64,000 bases of DNA from positions 25,977,001-26,041,000 of the forward strand of contig CM076948.1 in NCBI GenBank assembly GCA_039566865.1, read 5' to 3'. Below are positions 12,001-21,214 of this stretch, piece by piece (the stretch's first letter is position 1; each line of letters starts with the position of its first letter). The position numbers and the translations under genes are program-made. The notes below the pieces were generated by a model. That model was not told the DNA's origin. It did not search any database and saw only the letters and a program-made list of their open reading frames with translations. Origin of the DNA: Aurelia coerulea (taxonomy: Eukaryota; Cnidaria; Scyphozoa; Semaeostomeae; Ulmaridae).

Positions 12001-15000
12001 TAAAAGACGAATGTGGTTATAAACTTTACTACTTAGGTAATTGTTTCTTTAATATTTTCTGTGTTAGGAGATGACTTGATCAAGGAATGTGGGTCCATCT
12101 CACGCATTTTGGAATTTTCGTAAGATAGAATTTATCTCATTTTTTGTGCTAAAAGAGCTACGAGTAAAATCCCAAGAGCAACATGTGTTTTCCTTTGACT
12201 ATCGAGCAGAATTCGATCAGTCAAAAACCATCAAGTGAGTTTTTGGCCCATTCAAATGGTGGTAATCTGAAGGAAATCGGTAAAACATGTCAAGTCACTG
12301 AATCACCACAGTGTTTGTTTGAAATGAAAAGAATCATTCGCAAACCTGACATCATCGGGCAAATAAGGGCAAGAACTGCAAAGTTCAAATCTACTTTTTA
12401 TCTTCATTGTCTGTCCGAATGGAATGAACTTGAACCTGAAACTAGGCTGGCATCATCTGTTGCCGTTTTCAAATTGAAAATGTTATCAAAAATCCGCCCC
12501 CCTGGAAAGCCTGTATATGGGATTCATGACCCAAAAGGTCTATCCTATCTAACTCAACTTAGAGACGGTCTTAGCAAGTTAAATTTTCATAAATTTAAAC
12601 ACAATTTTAAAGATACCACAAATCCTATGTGTCCGACAAATGATGGTATTGAAGATACGGAACACTTCTTGTTGCTCTGCCCTTGTTTTGATGTACAAAG
12701 ACGAGACCTCCTCGCTGGAATCTATGCATTAATACGACCACTTGGATATGTAAATCTTGCAAATGAAGCTTTACTACAACTTTTATTGTATGGCAATAAA
12801 GATTTTCCTATTTCACTAAATGGACAAATTCTTGAGCTAACGCTACATTTTATCCATGAAACTGGTCGATTCGAGTGAATTTCTGTAGCCACTTAACCAT
12901 CCCTTCATAAGCCACCCGTTGTTGTCCCATAGTTAAAGTAGTTTCTTTTCCTTTATTATCTTTATTTAATGGCCTCGGGGTAGACACAGCCTTTTGCTCC
13001 CTGGGGTTGATCGTCCTAGTAGTATTGTAGAGTAATTTTGTAAGTAATGTAGTTCGTAATTTGTATTGTAAATTTTATTTGGAATATATTATATATATAA
13101 AAAAAAAAAAGAATCAGGCTCTAGTGTGTCAATCATTTTTTGCCTCACTCATTTCGGATACCAATCACAGTATCCTCTTTACACAGCTTTCTTCGAAATT
13201 TTCAAGTTTTTTCTTGTTTGCACTAGGGTGTGGAAAGCTGTATAAACTTAAATTTTGACAGTTGCTCTTTAAAGGAAATATTTCAATACTGAAAATATTA
13301 CTTGGTAACTGCAAAGAAGTCACCCGAAAGATTCACTGTTCTTGGAGACCTCAACTTATATATCCTCCCTTTTGGGGTGCCAGGTGGGGGGGGGGGTATC
13401 CAAAAATAAACTCGTGAAATTGGGATATTTAGAAACATCCAAAGAACATTCATAAAGGCAAAATATCATATTTCAGACCTCATCGTTCCCTGTACGTCTT
13501 TAAATAGGGGAAATAACCAATTTTATAGCACGTTTTGAGATGGAAATTTTGGGCTTGACCCCCATCAATGCTTGCTGACGTAATTTATAAATGTCTCCTT
13601 TAAAAATTGGTCAACTAATGCATTCTTGTCACAATACAAGAATGCCAGCAGGAGATTGCACCATTTGACCCCACTGGAAAAGACATAGAAAATAAGGTAG
13701 ACATACCATTGTGAAATAGCCTCTTTTGCACGTAACTCAGATCCTGCCGAGGTACATCCAACAGCAATATTTTCACCTTGGCCTGGTCGATCTCTTCGTA
13801 ATGAATGCACAGAAGATGCAGCTTGGGCTAAGTGCTCAGCATAATCTTGGGCATCTCTGCTTAATTTGTCATTTAGCTCAAGATCTGACACTCCGTGGAT
13901 CTTTCTGAATAAGTTGTGAATGCTCAAAGCGTTTTTGAAGAATGTTTTCGTATCTGGGATAGAAAGATACAATGTTGTTACAATGTTACATGCTTTGCGA
14001 GTCTGTTCAATGATAAACGGGGTTACAGCAGAAAAGTGAAGTTGACTGCTGTCAAAACCTGAAGGAGCTGATTGAAACAGAAAGCCTACAACTTGCCAAT
14101 CATTTTCGCTGTTGAACGCCCTTTAAACATCTGAGAACCGACATCAAATTTATGGATCAAAAATTAAACGCAGGAGATTGTTTTCAACTTTTCCATAATG
14201 CCTTACATGGCCTTACTTATAACGCAATGATCACGAAAAATCAAACCACTGCTGAGTCAGGCTCTTTCAGAATGGTGTAAAAAGGGCTTATTCCGTAAAA
14301 ATGGTATCCATTGTTTATGATTGACACATCAAAACAAAGCTACAGCAACCATTATGAATGATTGTATTTATACGAACGATTAATCAAGCTGTAAACATAA
14401 ACAAAGGAAACGAAATATTGCCTAAAATCTAGGTGGCAAAATCACACCAGTTGCATGCGATAAGGCAACATTAAGAGAAGATGTTATGAGTGCACGTGAG
14501 CATTACAAATGAGCTACTGTACAACACTACGAGGACGATGCCAGGGAGAGCAAAAGACCATGACAACTCCCTGGCCATTCCATAAAAAAAAACACCATAC
14601 AACTAAATACTATAAAATATACATTTACAAAGAGCTACACATAAACTACTAAATACGGATACATACTAGGATCTGTTTCACATTGGAGGTCATGGCTAGC
14701 ACAGGTGATAATGCTGATATTCATCATATTCATTTTATTCATATTCATCAAGCTCAGAAGCTGGAATAGTGTGAGCAGTGTAATTCTCTTATGTTCTTGT
14801 GTGCAATTGAAACACTTAAAGGGGCTCCGCCTCCAAATTTCGATCGAAACAGTGATTTTGAAGTTTTTTGATGAGCAATGTCACTCTGACGTTTACCTGT
14901 TTTTCAAAAATGAAAGCATCATTTTGAAGATAAATCTTTGCATTTTACAGAGGAAAAGACCAAACATTCATATCGTCTACGATTGCTTGAAGATAAGTGA

Positions 15001-15933
15001 ATTTTAACAAGCATTTTTTGGTGGCTTGGGTGAAGCCACCAAACAAACTGCAGAAAACAATGGAGAACAATGGACATGTGTGGTGTTTACAGGTTTGTGT
15101 GCAGTTTGTCGACGAAGCCCCATTAAAGGCACTGGGTCCGCACAAATGGTCTGTTCGTGACCAATATAAACTTCTCTTCAGTCATCAAACAAAAGCTGTT
15201 ATGCTATCGCTGTTGAAATAGAACCAAAGAAATTGCTGAAAATAATGGAAGAATTAGTGTCGCATATGTTAGCACCATTTTGCAATAACAAAGGGCTATC
15301 AGCAGTTAGTCAGCAAAATTTTAGGTAAGCATATATGCTGCTGTATTTACATGGACTTAAAAGGATTCAATATCTTTCATTCACAGCTCCTGAAAAAGAT
15401 GAATGATTTTTTCAAGGTTTAAGAACATCATTCAGAATAAGATTCAAGAATAGTAAATATGTAAACGAACATACCTTCTGGTGAACAAACAGCACTTCTC
15501 TTCTTTTTACAATTCGCAAAAATCGATTTCGCACTTGGCTGGCAAACTGGTTTATTTCCTTCACCCTTTCCCCCTTTTTCCTGATTCGAAAACTCTTCTG
15601 TCAACAATTTCAATTCTTTAGTAAAGTCTTTATCATTGTCACTGTTCAAAACTTTATCTATCAGTAACGTATTGATCGCATTATTTAATTCACCGACTCC
15701 ATGCGAAAACCCAGCATCACTGAACAGTTTTTTATTAGCTGAAGGGTCTGCGATTTTCACAGTGTTTGAATTGCTGTCTTCCAAAGGGTCTTGAGGTGCG
15801 TCGTAAACCACCATAGTTTCCCTGGAGTGAGAGTTCGTTGTGGGAGGCGGTAGGCCATCACTATATGCAATTTTGTAGTCGCTTGTGCCTACAGTCGGGA
15901 TCTGGGCGTCTCCAAGAGGGTTTGCTGTAACTG
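1..15933 (-). CDS. Giant two-CAP-domain protein with long disordered linkers (multi-exon, 3' end outside window)
   Basis: Gene-level entry. Six coding blocks in order: 15475-15933, 13707-13953, 11166-11440, 5715-10787, 3865-4111 and 3056 down to 1. All have GT..AG borders and the phases chain without conflict (1, 2, 1, 1, 2), giving about 3,100 residues if the tail frameshift is disregarded. Layout: acidic spacer, CAP domain 1, about 1,690 residues of Ser/Asn/Lys/Glu/His/Gly-rich low complexity, CAP domain 2, and a second low-complexity tail of at least 950 residues. CAP (SCP/TAPS) domains are usually secreted alpha-beta-alpha modules that bind sterols, lipids or partner proteins; the two-exon domains here look most like the GAPR-1 type. 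Low-complexity stretches this long suggest a matrix, mucus or capsule structural role, which is inference. No first exon with a start codon is proven; the signal-peptide exon at 18388-18454 fits by phase. It could instead be two neighbouring genes, but the phase match between 5715 and 4111 argues for one. Confidence 0.72.
1051..1205 (-). repeat. 69-bp coding tandem repeats with frameshift in the CAP gene tail
   Basis: Two nearly identical 69-bp units code NSNHHFNDKEAETKGVSFKA. They are followed by a shortened unit (REAESKGVSFKAGRQNSNHH) in another frame. Comparing the units, the junction GCAGGGATAGAG lacks about 19 nt present in its neighbours (GACAGAATTC and what follows), which is not a multiple of three and causes the shift. 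Confidence 0.75.
3405..3575. mobile_element. MITE-like repeat, family E copy 1
   Basis: Shares long similarity with 56752-56937: both have a segment with TTTCGA and TGTGCACAA, then AGCTCTAAC, CTCGATC and CTTTTGTAGAA followed by AGCTAAAAGG. It lies in the intron between the CAP domain 2 exons. Confidence 0.6.
3865..4111 (-). CDS. CAP domain 2, N-terminal half exon
   Basis: 247 nt, acceptor TTTCTTTCAG before 4111 and donor GTAAGA after 3865; phase 1 in and phase 2 out, exactly as in domain 1. It codes LYKFQRDMAKEHNKYRHVH, LSRESQLYANELARTGSVAH (with the cavity His), DTGESIEKL (cavity Glu) and SAAQVLKKW with the split W codon. An A left over from the 5715 donor completes a Thr codon with the CT at the start of this exon. 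Confidence 0.85.
4163..4440 (+). mobile_element. 3' end of a non-LTR retrotransposon (LINE), degenerate
   Basis: The plus strand reads RSSSALLLDV, TRSFRYTGPTLWNDL and IRSAKDINSFKSQLKTHLF then a stop. This is the typical C-terminus of CR1/jockey-type reverse transcriptases (GPxLWNxLP..FKxxLKTHLF). Only the last 70 or so codons remain. It lies in the intron before CAP domain 2, antisense to the host gene. Confidence 0.8.
4465..4710 (+). pseudogene. C-terminal fragment of a Penelope-like or GIY-YIG retroelement
   Basis: 81 residues: SAIGDHINQSGHAASVNDF, then LLIHESLLILRDRPELNSQ and SSIPLVLF at the end. This resembles the last part of GIY-YIG-linked reverse transcriptases of Penelope-like elements in aquatic invertebrates. 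The catalytic parts are absent. It follows the LINE remnant directly and lies antisense in a CAP gene intron. Confidence 0.65.
4830..4875 (+). ncRNA. Hammerhead-ribozyme-like core in the Penelope-like 3' region
   Basis: CTGATGA at 4835-4841, a stem II GAACC/GGTTC with loop TAGACA, and GAAAC at 4859-4863 form the conserved catalytic core order of a hammerhead ribozyme. Penelope-like elements are known to carry small hammerheads near their ends. Stem III (AAAC..GTTT) is short and stem I is weak and AU-rich, so activity is uncertain. Confidence 0.6.
4900..4980 (+). repeat. Short tandem repeat, about 17 bp x 4-5
   Basis: Degenerate units of the form GATTTATGTCAACTATC follow the ribozyme-like motif. 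Probably part of the same retroelement 3' region. Confidence 0.7.
4980..5714. other. Intron sequence, no feature recognised
   Basis: Intron between the giant linker exon and CAP domain 2. I see no exon, repeat or transposon that I can support. Confidence 0.6.
5715..10787 (-). CDS. CAP gene, giant disordered linker exon (about 1,690 residues)
   Basis: A single 5,073-nt open exon, entered in phase 1 (acceptor TCTCATAG) and left in phase 1 at a GTAAGT donor. It is rich in Ser, Asn, Lys, Glu, Gly, His and Asp and poor in Trp, Cys and aromatics, with no membrane segment. Internal repeats: KQEQSM-type units near 10575-10720, three KPSVENxGPGMQ units near 10080-10200, and a perfect 60-bp duplication at 8632-8751 (WESKPASNDHLRQKAKQE). 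Only two cysteines are seen, close to the end (PICKSNCP). Two codons beyond the donor the frame stops (GAAAGTAAGTGA), so retention of the next intron would give an isoform ending after this linker. The function is probably a flexible spacer. Confidence 0.85.
8632..8751 (-). repeat. Perfect 60-bp tandem duplication in linker exon
   Basis: Two adjacent copies of a 60-bp unit, identical except at the outer edge, code NNWESKPASNDHLRQKAKQE twice. In-frame growth of the linker by slippage or unequal crossing-over. Confidence 0.95.
11166..11440 (-). CDS. CAP domain 1, C-terminal half exon
   Basis: 275 nt, phase 2 in and phase 1 out. It opens with the rest of the split W codon and YSKACEKGFDFNGYKKG. 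It then has the CAP1 signature region FAQLVWKATSFLGMG and the CAP2 signature CTYIVARYSPEGD. Compared with the family pattern GHFTQ..W, the histidine site reads Pro (VEPFAQ), and the usual Glu of WYxE is Lys (WYSKA). Two of the four conserved cavity residues are therefore lost. The donor is the unusual GTTCGT; a competing GTAATT five bases downstream would break the frame of the next exon. Confidence 0.82.
11580..11815 (+). mobile_element. LINE endonuclease-RT C-terminal remnant
   Basis: The plus strand reads YCGYLIRREGLQRLLLEGKF, then GKRGRDRPRA, a stop where Trp is expected, DKIKDGTGMNYTEATRKAQ and REDWASM. This is the well-known end of RTE/L1-like reverse transcriptases (GKRGRGRP..W...). 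Decayed, antisense in the intron of CAP domain 1. Confidence 0.8.
12183..12878 (+). mobile_element. LINE reverse transcriptase C-terminal segment, open
   Basis: 231 open codons with YLHCLSEWNELEPETR, RPPGKPVYGIHDPKGLSYL, KLNFHKFKHNF and a zinc-knuckle-like CPTNDGIEDTEHFLLLC, ending HETGRFE. It matches the conserved tail of a LINE family spread through aquatic invertebrates. The catalytic RT core is absent upstream, so it is a 5'-truncated copy, though the open frame suggests a fairly recent insertion. It lies antisense within the intron between CAP domain 1 exons. Confidence 0.85.
12879..13112 (+). mobile_element. 3' untranslated region and A-rich tail of the LINE
   Basis: Follows the LINE stop. 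It contains CTCGGGGTAGACACAGCC and TTTGCTCCCTGGGG, then AGAGTAATTTTGTAAG, and ends in a TA-rich segment and a run of A. Related tails without the coding part occur near 17790, 18235 and 51105. Confidence 0.7.
13388..13397 (+). repeat. Poly-G run
   Basis: A G homopolymer preceded by GGTG, in the CAP domain 1 intron. Confidence 0.9.
13707..13953 (-). CDS. CAP domain 1, N-terminal half exon
   Basis: 247 nt, entered in phase 1 (acceptor TTTCTATCCCAG) and left in phase 2 (donor GTATGT). It codes the first half of a CAP domain: ALSIHNLFRKIHG (helix 1), LNDKLSRDAQDYAEHLAQ (helix 2), the SSVHS histidine and the GQGENIAVG glutamate loop, then EAISQW, where the codon for W is split by the intron. It has the same length and phases as the domain 2 exon at 3865-4111, so the two are duplicates of one module. 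Reading through the donor reaches extra codons but no domain. Confidence 0.85.
13954..15474. other. CAP gene intron, no feature recognised
   Basis: Between the spacer exon and CAP domain 1. A few short open frames near 14.7-15.2 kb look accidental. I see no transposon ends or coding signal. Confidence 0.55.
15475..15933 (-). CDS. CAP gene, acidic N-terminal spacer exon
   Basis: 459 nt, phase 1 on both sides. The acceptor is a tandem CAGCAG (NAGNAG), so transcripts can gain or lose one codon (GCA-GTT or GTT). The donor is GTATGT before 15474. The 153 residues are acidic and polar (TSDYKIAYSDGLPPP, LEDSNSN), with an amphipathic middle (VGELNNAINTLLIDK) and three cysteines near the end (CQPSAKS, ANCKKKRSAVC). 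No named domain is seen. The left end of a MITE begins 47 bp upstream of the acceptor. Confidence 0.7.
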
Positions 15934-15979
15934 CTGCAAAGCAATGCATAACCAAAATCAAGATGCTAGTAAAGGAGCA

Positions 15980-16620
15980 ACAAGGGCAGATTTTGTAACA
16001 CAATGGCATCAGTTGCTTATGATTGACACTAACAAGGACAGATTTTGTAACAATAGCATGAGTTGCTTTTGTTGACACCTGAATTCAAAGCGATTAGTGG
16101 TTGCAGACAAAGGAAATTCTCTAAACCATAAATTCAAAACATACAAAGCCGCAAAAGTTGCCCTGAAACCTAGGTAGCTAGCGCGCTCGTTGTGCATTCC
16201 AAAAATTGTTTTTAAGAGCAAACATGAGCATATATCGAAAGAAGAAGGATATATCTACACATCTACCTCGGGCATTTTATTTCTTTGGTTCAGAAGCTGA
16301 GCAGTAAGTGTTTTAATTACACCCAAAAAAGAAGAGAATTGAATCGCCTCCCAATCGGCTTTTGAACCAAAACATATGGAATGCCTGAGGCAGATATGTA
16401 GATATATCCTTCTTCTTTCGATCTATGCTCATGTTTGCTCTTAGAAAGAATTTTTGGAATGCACAACGAGCGCGCTAGCTACCTGGGTTTCAGGGAAACT
16501 TTTGCGGCTTTGTTTGTTTTGATTTACTGGTTGAGAGAATTTCCTTTGTCTGCGATCGATAATCGCTTTGAATTCAGGTGTCAATCAAAAGCAACTCATG
16601 CTATTTTCTTACAAAATTGT
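15980..16620. mobile_element. Family A fold-back MITE, copy 1
   Basis: About 640 bp of long inverted arms ending in AACAAGG/CCTTGTT-type tips. Inner landmarks are GAGCGCGCTAGCTACC in each arm and a spacer with AGAAGCTGAGCAGT. The left tip is doubled (15980 and 16032) and the right tip is worn. It lies just upstream of the acceptor of the CAP spacer exon. Confidence 0.85.
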
Positions 16621-16624
16621 ACTT

Positions 16625-17190
16625 TACAAAAATTAGCGACTGCCAAAGGAAATTCTTATAACAGGTACTTATGAGGTGTCACTTACAGTTGGTACTACAA
16701 AGTTTGCCCTTGTTATAACAGGTACTTTACCTACAGTTGGCATTTGACATTTACAGGAGGATTTGCAGTGAGAAAGGGCAAATGAAATCTATAACATATG
16801 AGTAAATGAAATACTTTTTGCTTCAATGGCTGTACACATTCGTTTACCGGCTTAATTTGCTAAATATGGATAAGAAGTTTAAATCAGTTGATAGACGAAA
16901 GGCCAAAATATCTTTGGTCACTTTTCTTATTTTTTTTCAGAGCAACGGTATGGATGAATAAGAATATACGAGCAACCTTGACCAAGAGATACACGAAGCG
17001 GAGGTACAATCCTAGATCATATAACGAAGGAGCTATCTGTAAGAACATTTCAAATCCCTCTGCAAATGGAGCCTTTCAGAGCATCATTTCGTTTTCTTCA
17101 ATGCTTTAGTTGTTCAAATTTAAAGTCTCTTGCGTAACCGGAATGCATTGCTATCGTTTGTTCTCTATTTGTGGAGTTCATAAATTTGAT
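16625..17190. other. Downstream flank of the small secreted gene, no feature recognised
   Basis: Holds short direct repeats of TAACAGGTACTT near 16660-16725 but no gene. It would contain the 3' UTR of the small secreted protein on the minus strand. Confidence 0.5.
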
Positions 17191-17657
17191 TCAATTAAAG
17201 TCAGCAATTGCAGTGATTCTGTTGAGGCTGTCTTCCCCTAGCCTGCGTGCACCCTCTACTGATTTGTCTTCCCCGCCCACGATGTGTTGTTGTATCTCCA
17301 TGCAGCATGACATTAGGCCATTTCTACAAATATGATAGCAATGCATGCCGGTCACCCAAGAGCCTTTAGTAGAATCATAACAATTCAACAAACCATTGTC
17401 ATCTGGATATGGGTCTGGCATCGACACATAAACACTTTGTTGTCCTCCAGCCTCACTCCTTGGCCTCCCATTTGAATTTGACAATTCAGGAGATTCCATC
17501 ATGTACTCATCTTGCGACCCGAGATAACTCTCTCGGTTAAATCCTTCAATTACATCTCTTCTAGAAGATGTAGGCTTGTAGTTCGCGTTTGGAACATTGT
17601 ACTTCTTAGTAGAGAATCGTCCATGTTTCTTTTTTGATAAACTGGTCGAAGCTGTCT
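17191..17657 (-). CDS. Small secreted cysteine-containing protein, last exon
   Basis: The acceptor (TTTTGCAG) lies before 17657. Joined to the signal exon at 18388-18454 in phase 1, it gives a protein of 177 residues ending at the TGA at 17191-17193. The part after the signal is basic (KKKHGRF, TKKYNV), then polar. Near the C-terminus there is a cysteine cluster, C-x13-C-x3-C-x6-CC, in the stretch NCYDSTKGSW to MSCCMEI. I do not recognise a named domain. It lies just upstream of the CAP gene on the same strand, so it may be an independent small secreted gene or an alternative 3' end of that locus. Confidence 0.55.
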
Positions 17658-17789
17658 CTGCAAAATGAAGTGGAAAGCTTGTGAGCTGCTAAAATTCTTA
17701 AAGTACCAAGGCAGATAATAGACAAATTGAGCAAACGTTACTTACACCAATTTCAGATCAGATGATTGTTCCCTAGAGGAACCTCCTAC

Positions 17790-18060
17790 CCTCTTGAGGC
17801 CGCAGAGTAGACATAGCTTTTTGCTCTCTTTGGTATCGATGTCGTTTAGAAAGCAAAACCAAGAAATTTATGAAAGAAGAAACCACCAAGGAGAACATAG
17901 GTAAGTTTTTCAAACCAAACATTAGACATTAACTGCAACAGGACGACTATCTCGTCTTTAGGCCCTTGGTATAGCAGAGTAATTTCGTAAGTAGTGCAGC
18001 TAATAATATTTCATTGTAACTTTTTGTTCGATTATAGAAAAAATTGTATTATATGGTGAT
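17790..18060 (+). mobile_element. LINE 3' tail relic
   Basis: Shows GAGTAGACATAGC, TTTGCTCTCTTTGG and later AGAGTAATTTCGTAAGTAG, matching the tail of the element at 12879-13112. It lies in the intron between the signal exon and its partner exon. Confidence 0.55.
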
Positions 18061-18234
18061 GAAGAACTTCCGAACGACCATAATAGAAAATACTCGAGCT
18101 GACTATATAGTACATCCACGAAAGTGGTCCATTGTTTGAGATTACTTTAATTCTAACACCACAATTAACCACCAAGTCTAAGAGCATTTTCGCAAAGTCT
18201 TATTTTGTAAAGTCCTGTGTCATGTACCTCTTTC

Positions 18235-18365
18235 TGTGTGATGGCTGCGGGGTAGTCATCGTTTTTGCTCCCCATCATGGTATCGTTCTTGTGGTGTTTG
18301 TACAGTAGTTTGTAGCTCATAGTGAAAGTAATTTGTCTTGTACACTTTTATGGAATGTATACGAA
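18235..18365 (+). mobile_element. LINE 3' tail relic, second copy
   Basis: Contains GGCTGCGGGGTAGTCATCG and TTTTGCTCCCCATC in the same order as the tail at 12879. It ends 20 bp before the splice donor of the signal-peptide exon. Confidence 0.5.
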
Positions 18366-18387
18366 AATCTACCATGTCCCATCTTAC

Positions 18388-18454
18388 CTCTCGATATGGC
18401 AAGCCAGGCAACAATAAAAGCCAGAGCTAATGTTTGAGATATCCAAACTCTCAT
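18388..18454 (-). CDS. Signal-peptide first exon (shared or private)
   Basis: Begins at the ATG at 18454-18452 and reads MRVWISQTLALAFIVAWLAI then Ser-Arg: a short basic start, a hydrophobic core and small residues, typical of a cleaved secretion signal. It ends in phase 1 at a strong GTAAGA donor (18387 downward). The next acceptor on this strand that keeps an open frame is at 17657, giving a small secreted protein. The acceptor at 15933 also accepts phase 1, so the exon could serve the CAP gene by alternative splicing. Confidence 0.7.
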
Positions 18455-19040
18455 TCTGACTCATTTTTGTACAACCTACGGAAAAGAAAATACAATATTA
18501 CGACTAGGTAACCTTATATACACGCAGCAACTCTTGTTACAAGGCGACGTAGTTCTCTTGATAGCGATAGCAATGAGTAGTATTGCGCACGCTGTAGAGA
18601 GGTAAGGTTACAGAAGAGGTAAAATTTGATTGAACTTCCCAACGATTTCCTTCTTTACTGCAAAACTTACAGCATTCCTGTCGGAAAAGGCTTGATACAA
18701 CTTTGTAGAAAATGTGCGTTCATAAGAAAGCAGGCAAGCATCGAGCAACCCTAGCTAAGCACTTTAGCCTTTTGTCTGTGAAGCTCTGATTAGTCTTCTA
18801 AAATAATTTGAATAAGCAACATGAGAAATTCTCAACAATATTTGGTGAAAAATGGAGGCTGGAAACTCAATCATATTGCAACATTTAGGAATATGCAGCA
18901 ATACAAGGAAATTTTGAAATATATTTTGAAATAGCAAGCACTTGCAGTTGAAGAAACTTTCGAAAGCTGTATCCTCATTTCCACGAAAATTCTAGATAGA
19001 ACATCACTGCTAGTTCACAAAGCAACTTTAAAGAATTAGG
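18455..19040. other. Upstream of the signal-peptide exon; 5' UTR or promoter expected
   Basis: No coding signal. It would hold the promoter and leader of the secreted gene(s) on the minus strand, but I cannot identify a TATA box or start site with confidence. Confidence 0.4.
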
Positions 19041-19084
19041 CGAAAAGAAACTTCTTTAATTGCAAACAAAACTTTAAGTAACGC

Positions 19085-19765
19085 AACTCAAGTTAACACA
19101 GAGTTGCAAAGTCTGCATAAAATGATAATATCATTGCTACACGTTCAGAATGGTTGGAAATGAAGCAACGAATGTTGGTAAAGCAATTACGAAAAAACTC
19201 TATAATAATTGCTACTTTTATGAATTTAGAGATTATTCAGAAGTTGTAAAGTTTGCATAAAATTGTAATCTCATTGCTACACGTTCAGAATGGTTGGAAA
19301 TGAAGCAACGAATGTTGGTAAAGCAATTACGAAAAAACTAGTGCTATAATAAATAGGAGGGCGAAGAAGGTAAACAGAGAGTTGTAAAGTTTATGACTGC
19401 TTTAGAGAATGAAGCAACGAATGTTCGCAAAGCAGAGAGGGCTGTAAAAATTGTAAAGTTTGCATAAAGTTTGCATAAAATTATAATCTCACTGCTACAC
19501 ATTCAGAAGAATTGGAAATGAAACAACGAATGTTGGCAAAGCAATTACGAGGAACTATGTTAGGAGGGCAAAGCAATTACGTAAAGTTTGCATAAAATTA
19601 TAACTATTGCTACACGTTCAGAAGAATTGGAAATGAAACAACGAATGTTGGCAAAGCAATTACGAGGAACTAAAGCTATAGTAATTAGGAGGGCGAAGAA
19701 GGTAAATTTTTATGAATTTAGAGATTATTAACAGAGAGTTGTAAAGTTTGCATAAAATGATATTT
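19085..19765. repeat. Degenerate tandem array, about 130-150 bp units x 5
   Basis: Each unit repeats GTTGTAAAGTTTGCATAAAA, then CATTGCTACACGTTCAGAA, ATGAAGCAACGAATGTTGG and AAAGCAATTACGA. Units vary by internal deletions and insertions; a GGAGGGCGAAGAAGGTAAA segment is present in some. Confidence 0.85.
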
Positions 19766-21200
19766 CTTTGTTATTTGCCCAAAATCACGAATAACAATAT
19801 CAGGAATTGGAAAAGCAAGCAGGCCCAGGAAGAAACGAGGCAAATGAATGAAACTTCATGCCTGATAGAATGCATCGAGAAGTCGAGGCAAATTAGAGAA
19901 AAATTAGCATTAAGTTTCCAGATATAAGAAATGATCAGTACAGAATTGGCCTATTAATACAATATTGCTCAAGCAACTGGTAAACTTACCGACTGTGGGA
20001 GCTTCATTGAATTTCCAAAAACGAACATTCGAGAAAATCTGCCACTAAACTATCTGCAATAAATTCTTGCTGAAATAATCATCGATTTAATGAAATAATC
20101 ACAATAATTTTTATAATAATAGAATTTGGAATAATTCCGATTTGAGATTTCCCAAGATGTAAAATAAGTAACAGCGGAGGAGGCTCCGGGTCTTCGGTTA
20201 TGATTCATATGTGTAAACAATTGAAAGGAGGTCAACCGTGTCGTTTCAGTAAACACTGCAATAATCAAATCGTCTGGTACATACATATCAATGTATATCG
20301 GCAGGTTTTGACACCGATTTGATACTCACATAAACACACAGATCTTGAGGCTATTGTGGTACAGTGGCGGATGAAATCCTGACTTTGCAGCCAGGATAGT
20401 CCGGTGGACAGGGTTGGAGTCGACTTCGAGCCCTACAACTTCAAAGTCATGACAAGGGGTCGCAGACTCGATCAGGTCTTCTCTGCCTCTGCGATCACTG
20501 TGCTTCAACTTCGACTTCAACTCCACCTTCACAATTCTGGCTTCTTATCTGAGTGAGATTGTCAGCCAATTTTCTAATGAATGCAATCTCTTTTAGGCCG
20601 GTTTCTATTTGAGCGCATTTTTTCGCAATTTCATCTGTCACTGGAATTGCTTTTATCTTCCTGGTGTATTATTTTGCAAATTTTCGAAGCTGAAAATTTT
20701 GAAACTCTTATCGAATCTGCCAGAAAATAAGCCAAAAAGTGCGCCAGGAAAGCCTCAAGGAAGGAGACTGCATAAGGATTAGTTAGAAAATATGTCTGTT
20801 CCAGAAAGCATTGCATATCTTTCCGCAATGATTTACGCAGGCCTAAGTGGAAATTGCGTCAAAACATTTGCTGGCGAATGTTTTCTAGACTTCGCTTACT
20901 CAATCAATATCAATATTTAAAGTTGGTATTTACAGTAGTATTAAGATAATACTAATTCAAACCAACTATTTACAAACATAATATATACAAAGTAGAAAAA
21001 AAAATGTTTTTTAGCGACATATTTTACAGGTGCATCTATCTGGAGTCCATTCTTTGATTCTCTTTTTGAAACGTGACAGTGTTGGTTCTTGTTTGATACT
21101 GTCATCAAGAGTATTACATAGGAAACTACCTCGAAAAGACAGTGATTCGAGTCCAAAGCCAAATGTCTTAATTGTTGGCACCTTGCACAGGTTTTGTGGG
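19765..21200. other. No gene supported
   Basis: AT-rich, short open frames only. Near 20350-20540 there is a GC-richer patch resembling a tRNA-derived SINE head (TGGTACAGTGG), too weak to call. Confidence 0.5.
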
Positions 21201-21214
21201 TTTTGTATTCTTAA

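Noticed and set aside
20350..20540. Possible tRNA-derived SINE (A-box-like TGGTACAGTGG and B-box-like GGTTGGAGTC)
   Set aside because: The B box is a poor match, no tail or target duplication seen, no second copy in the window.
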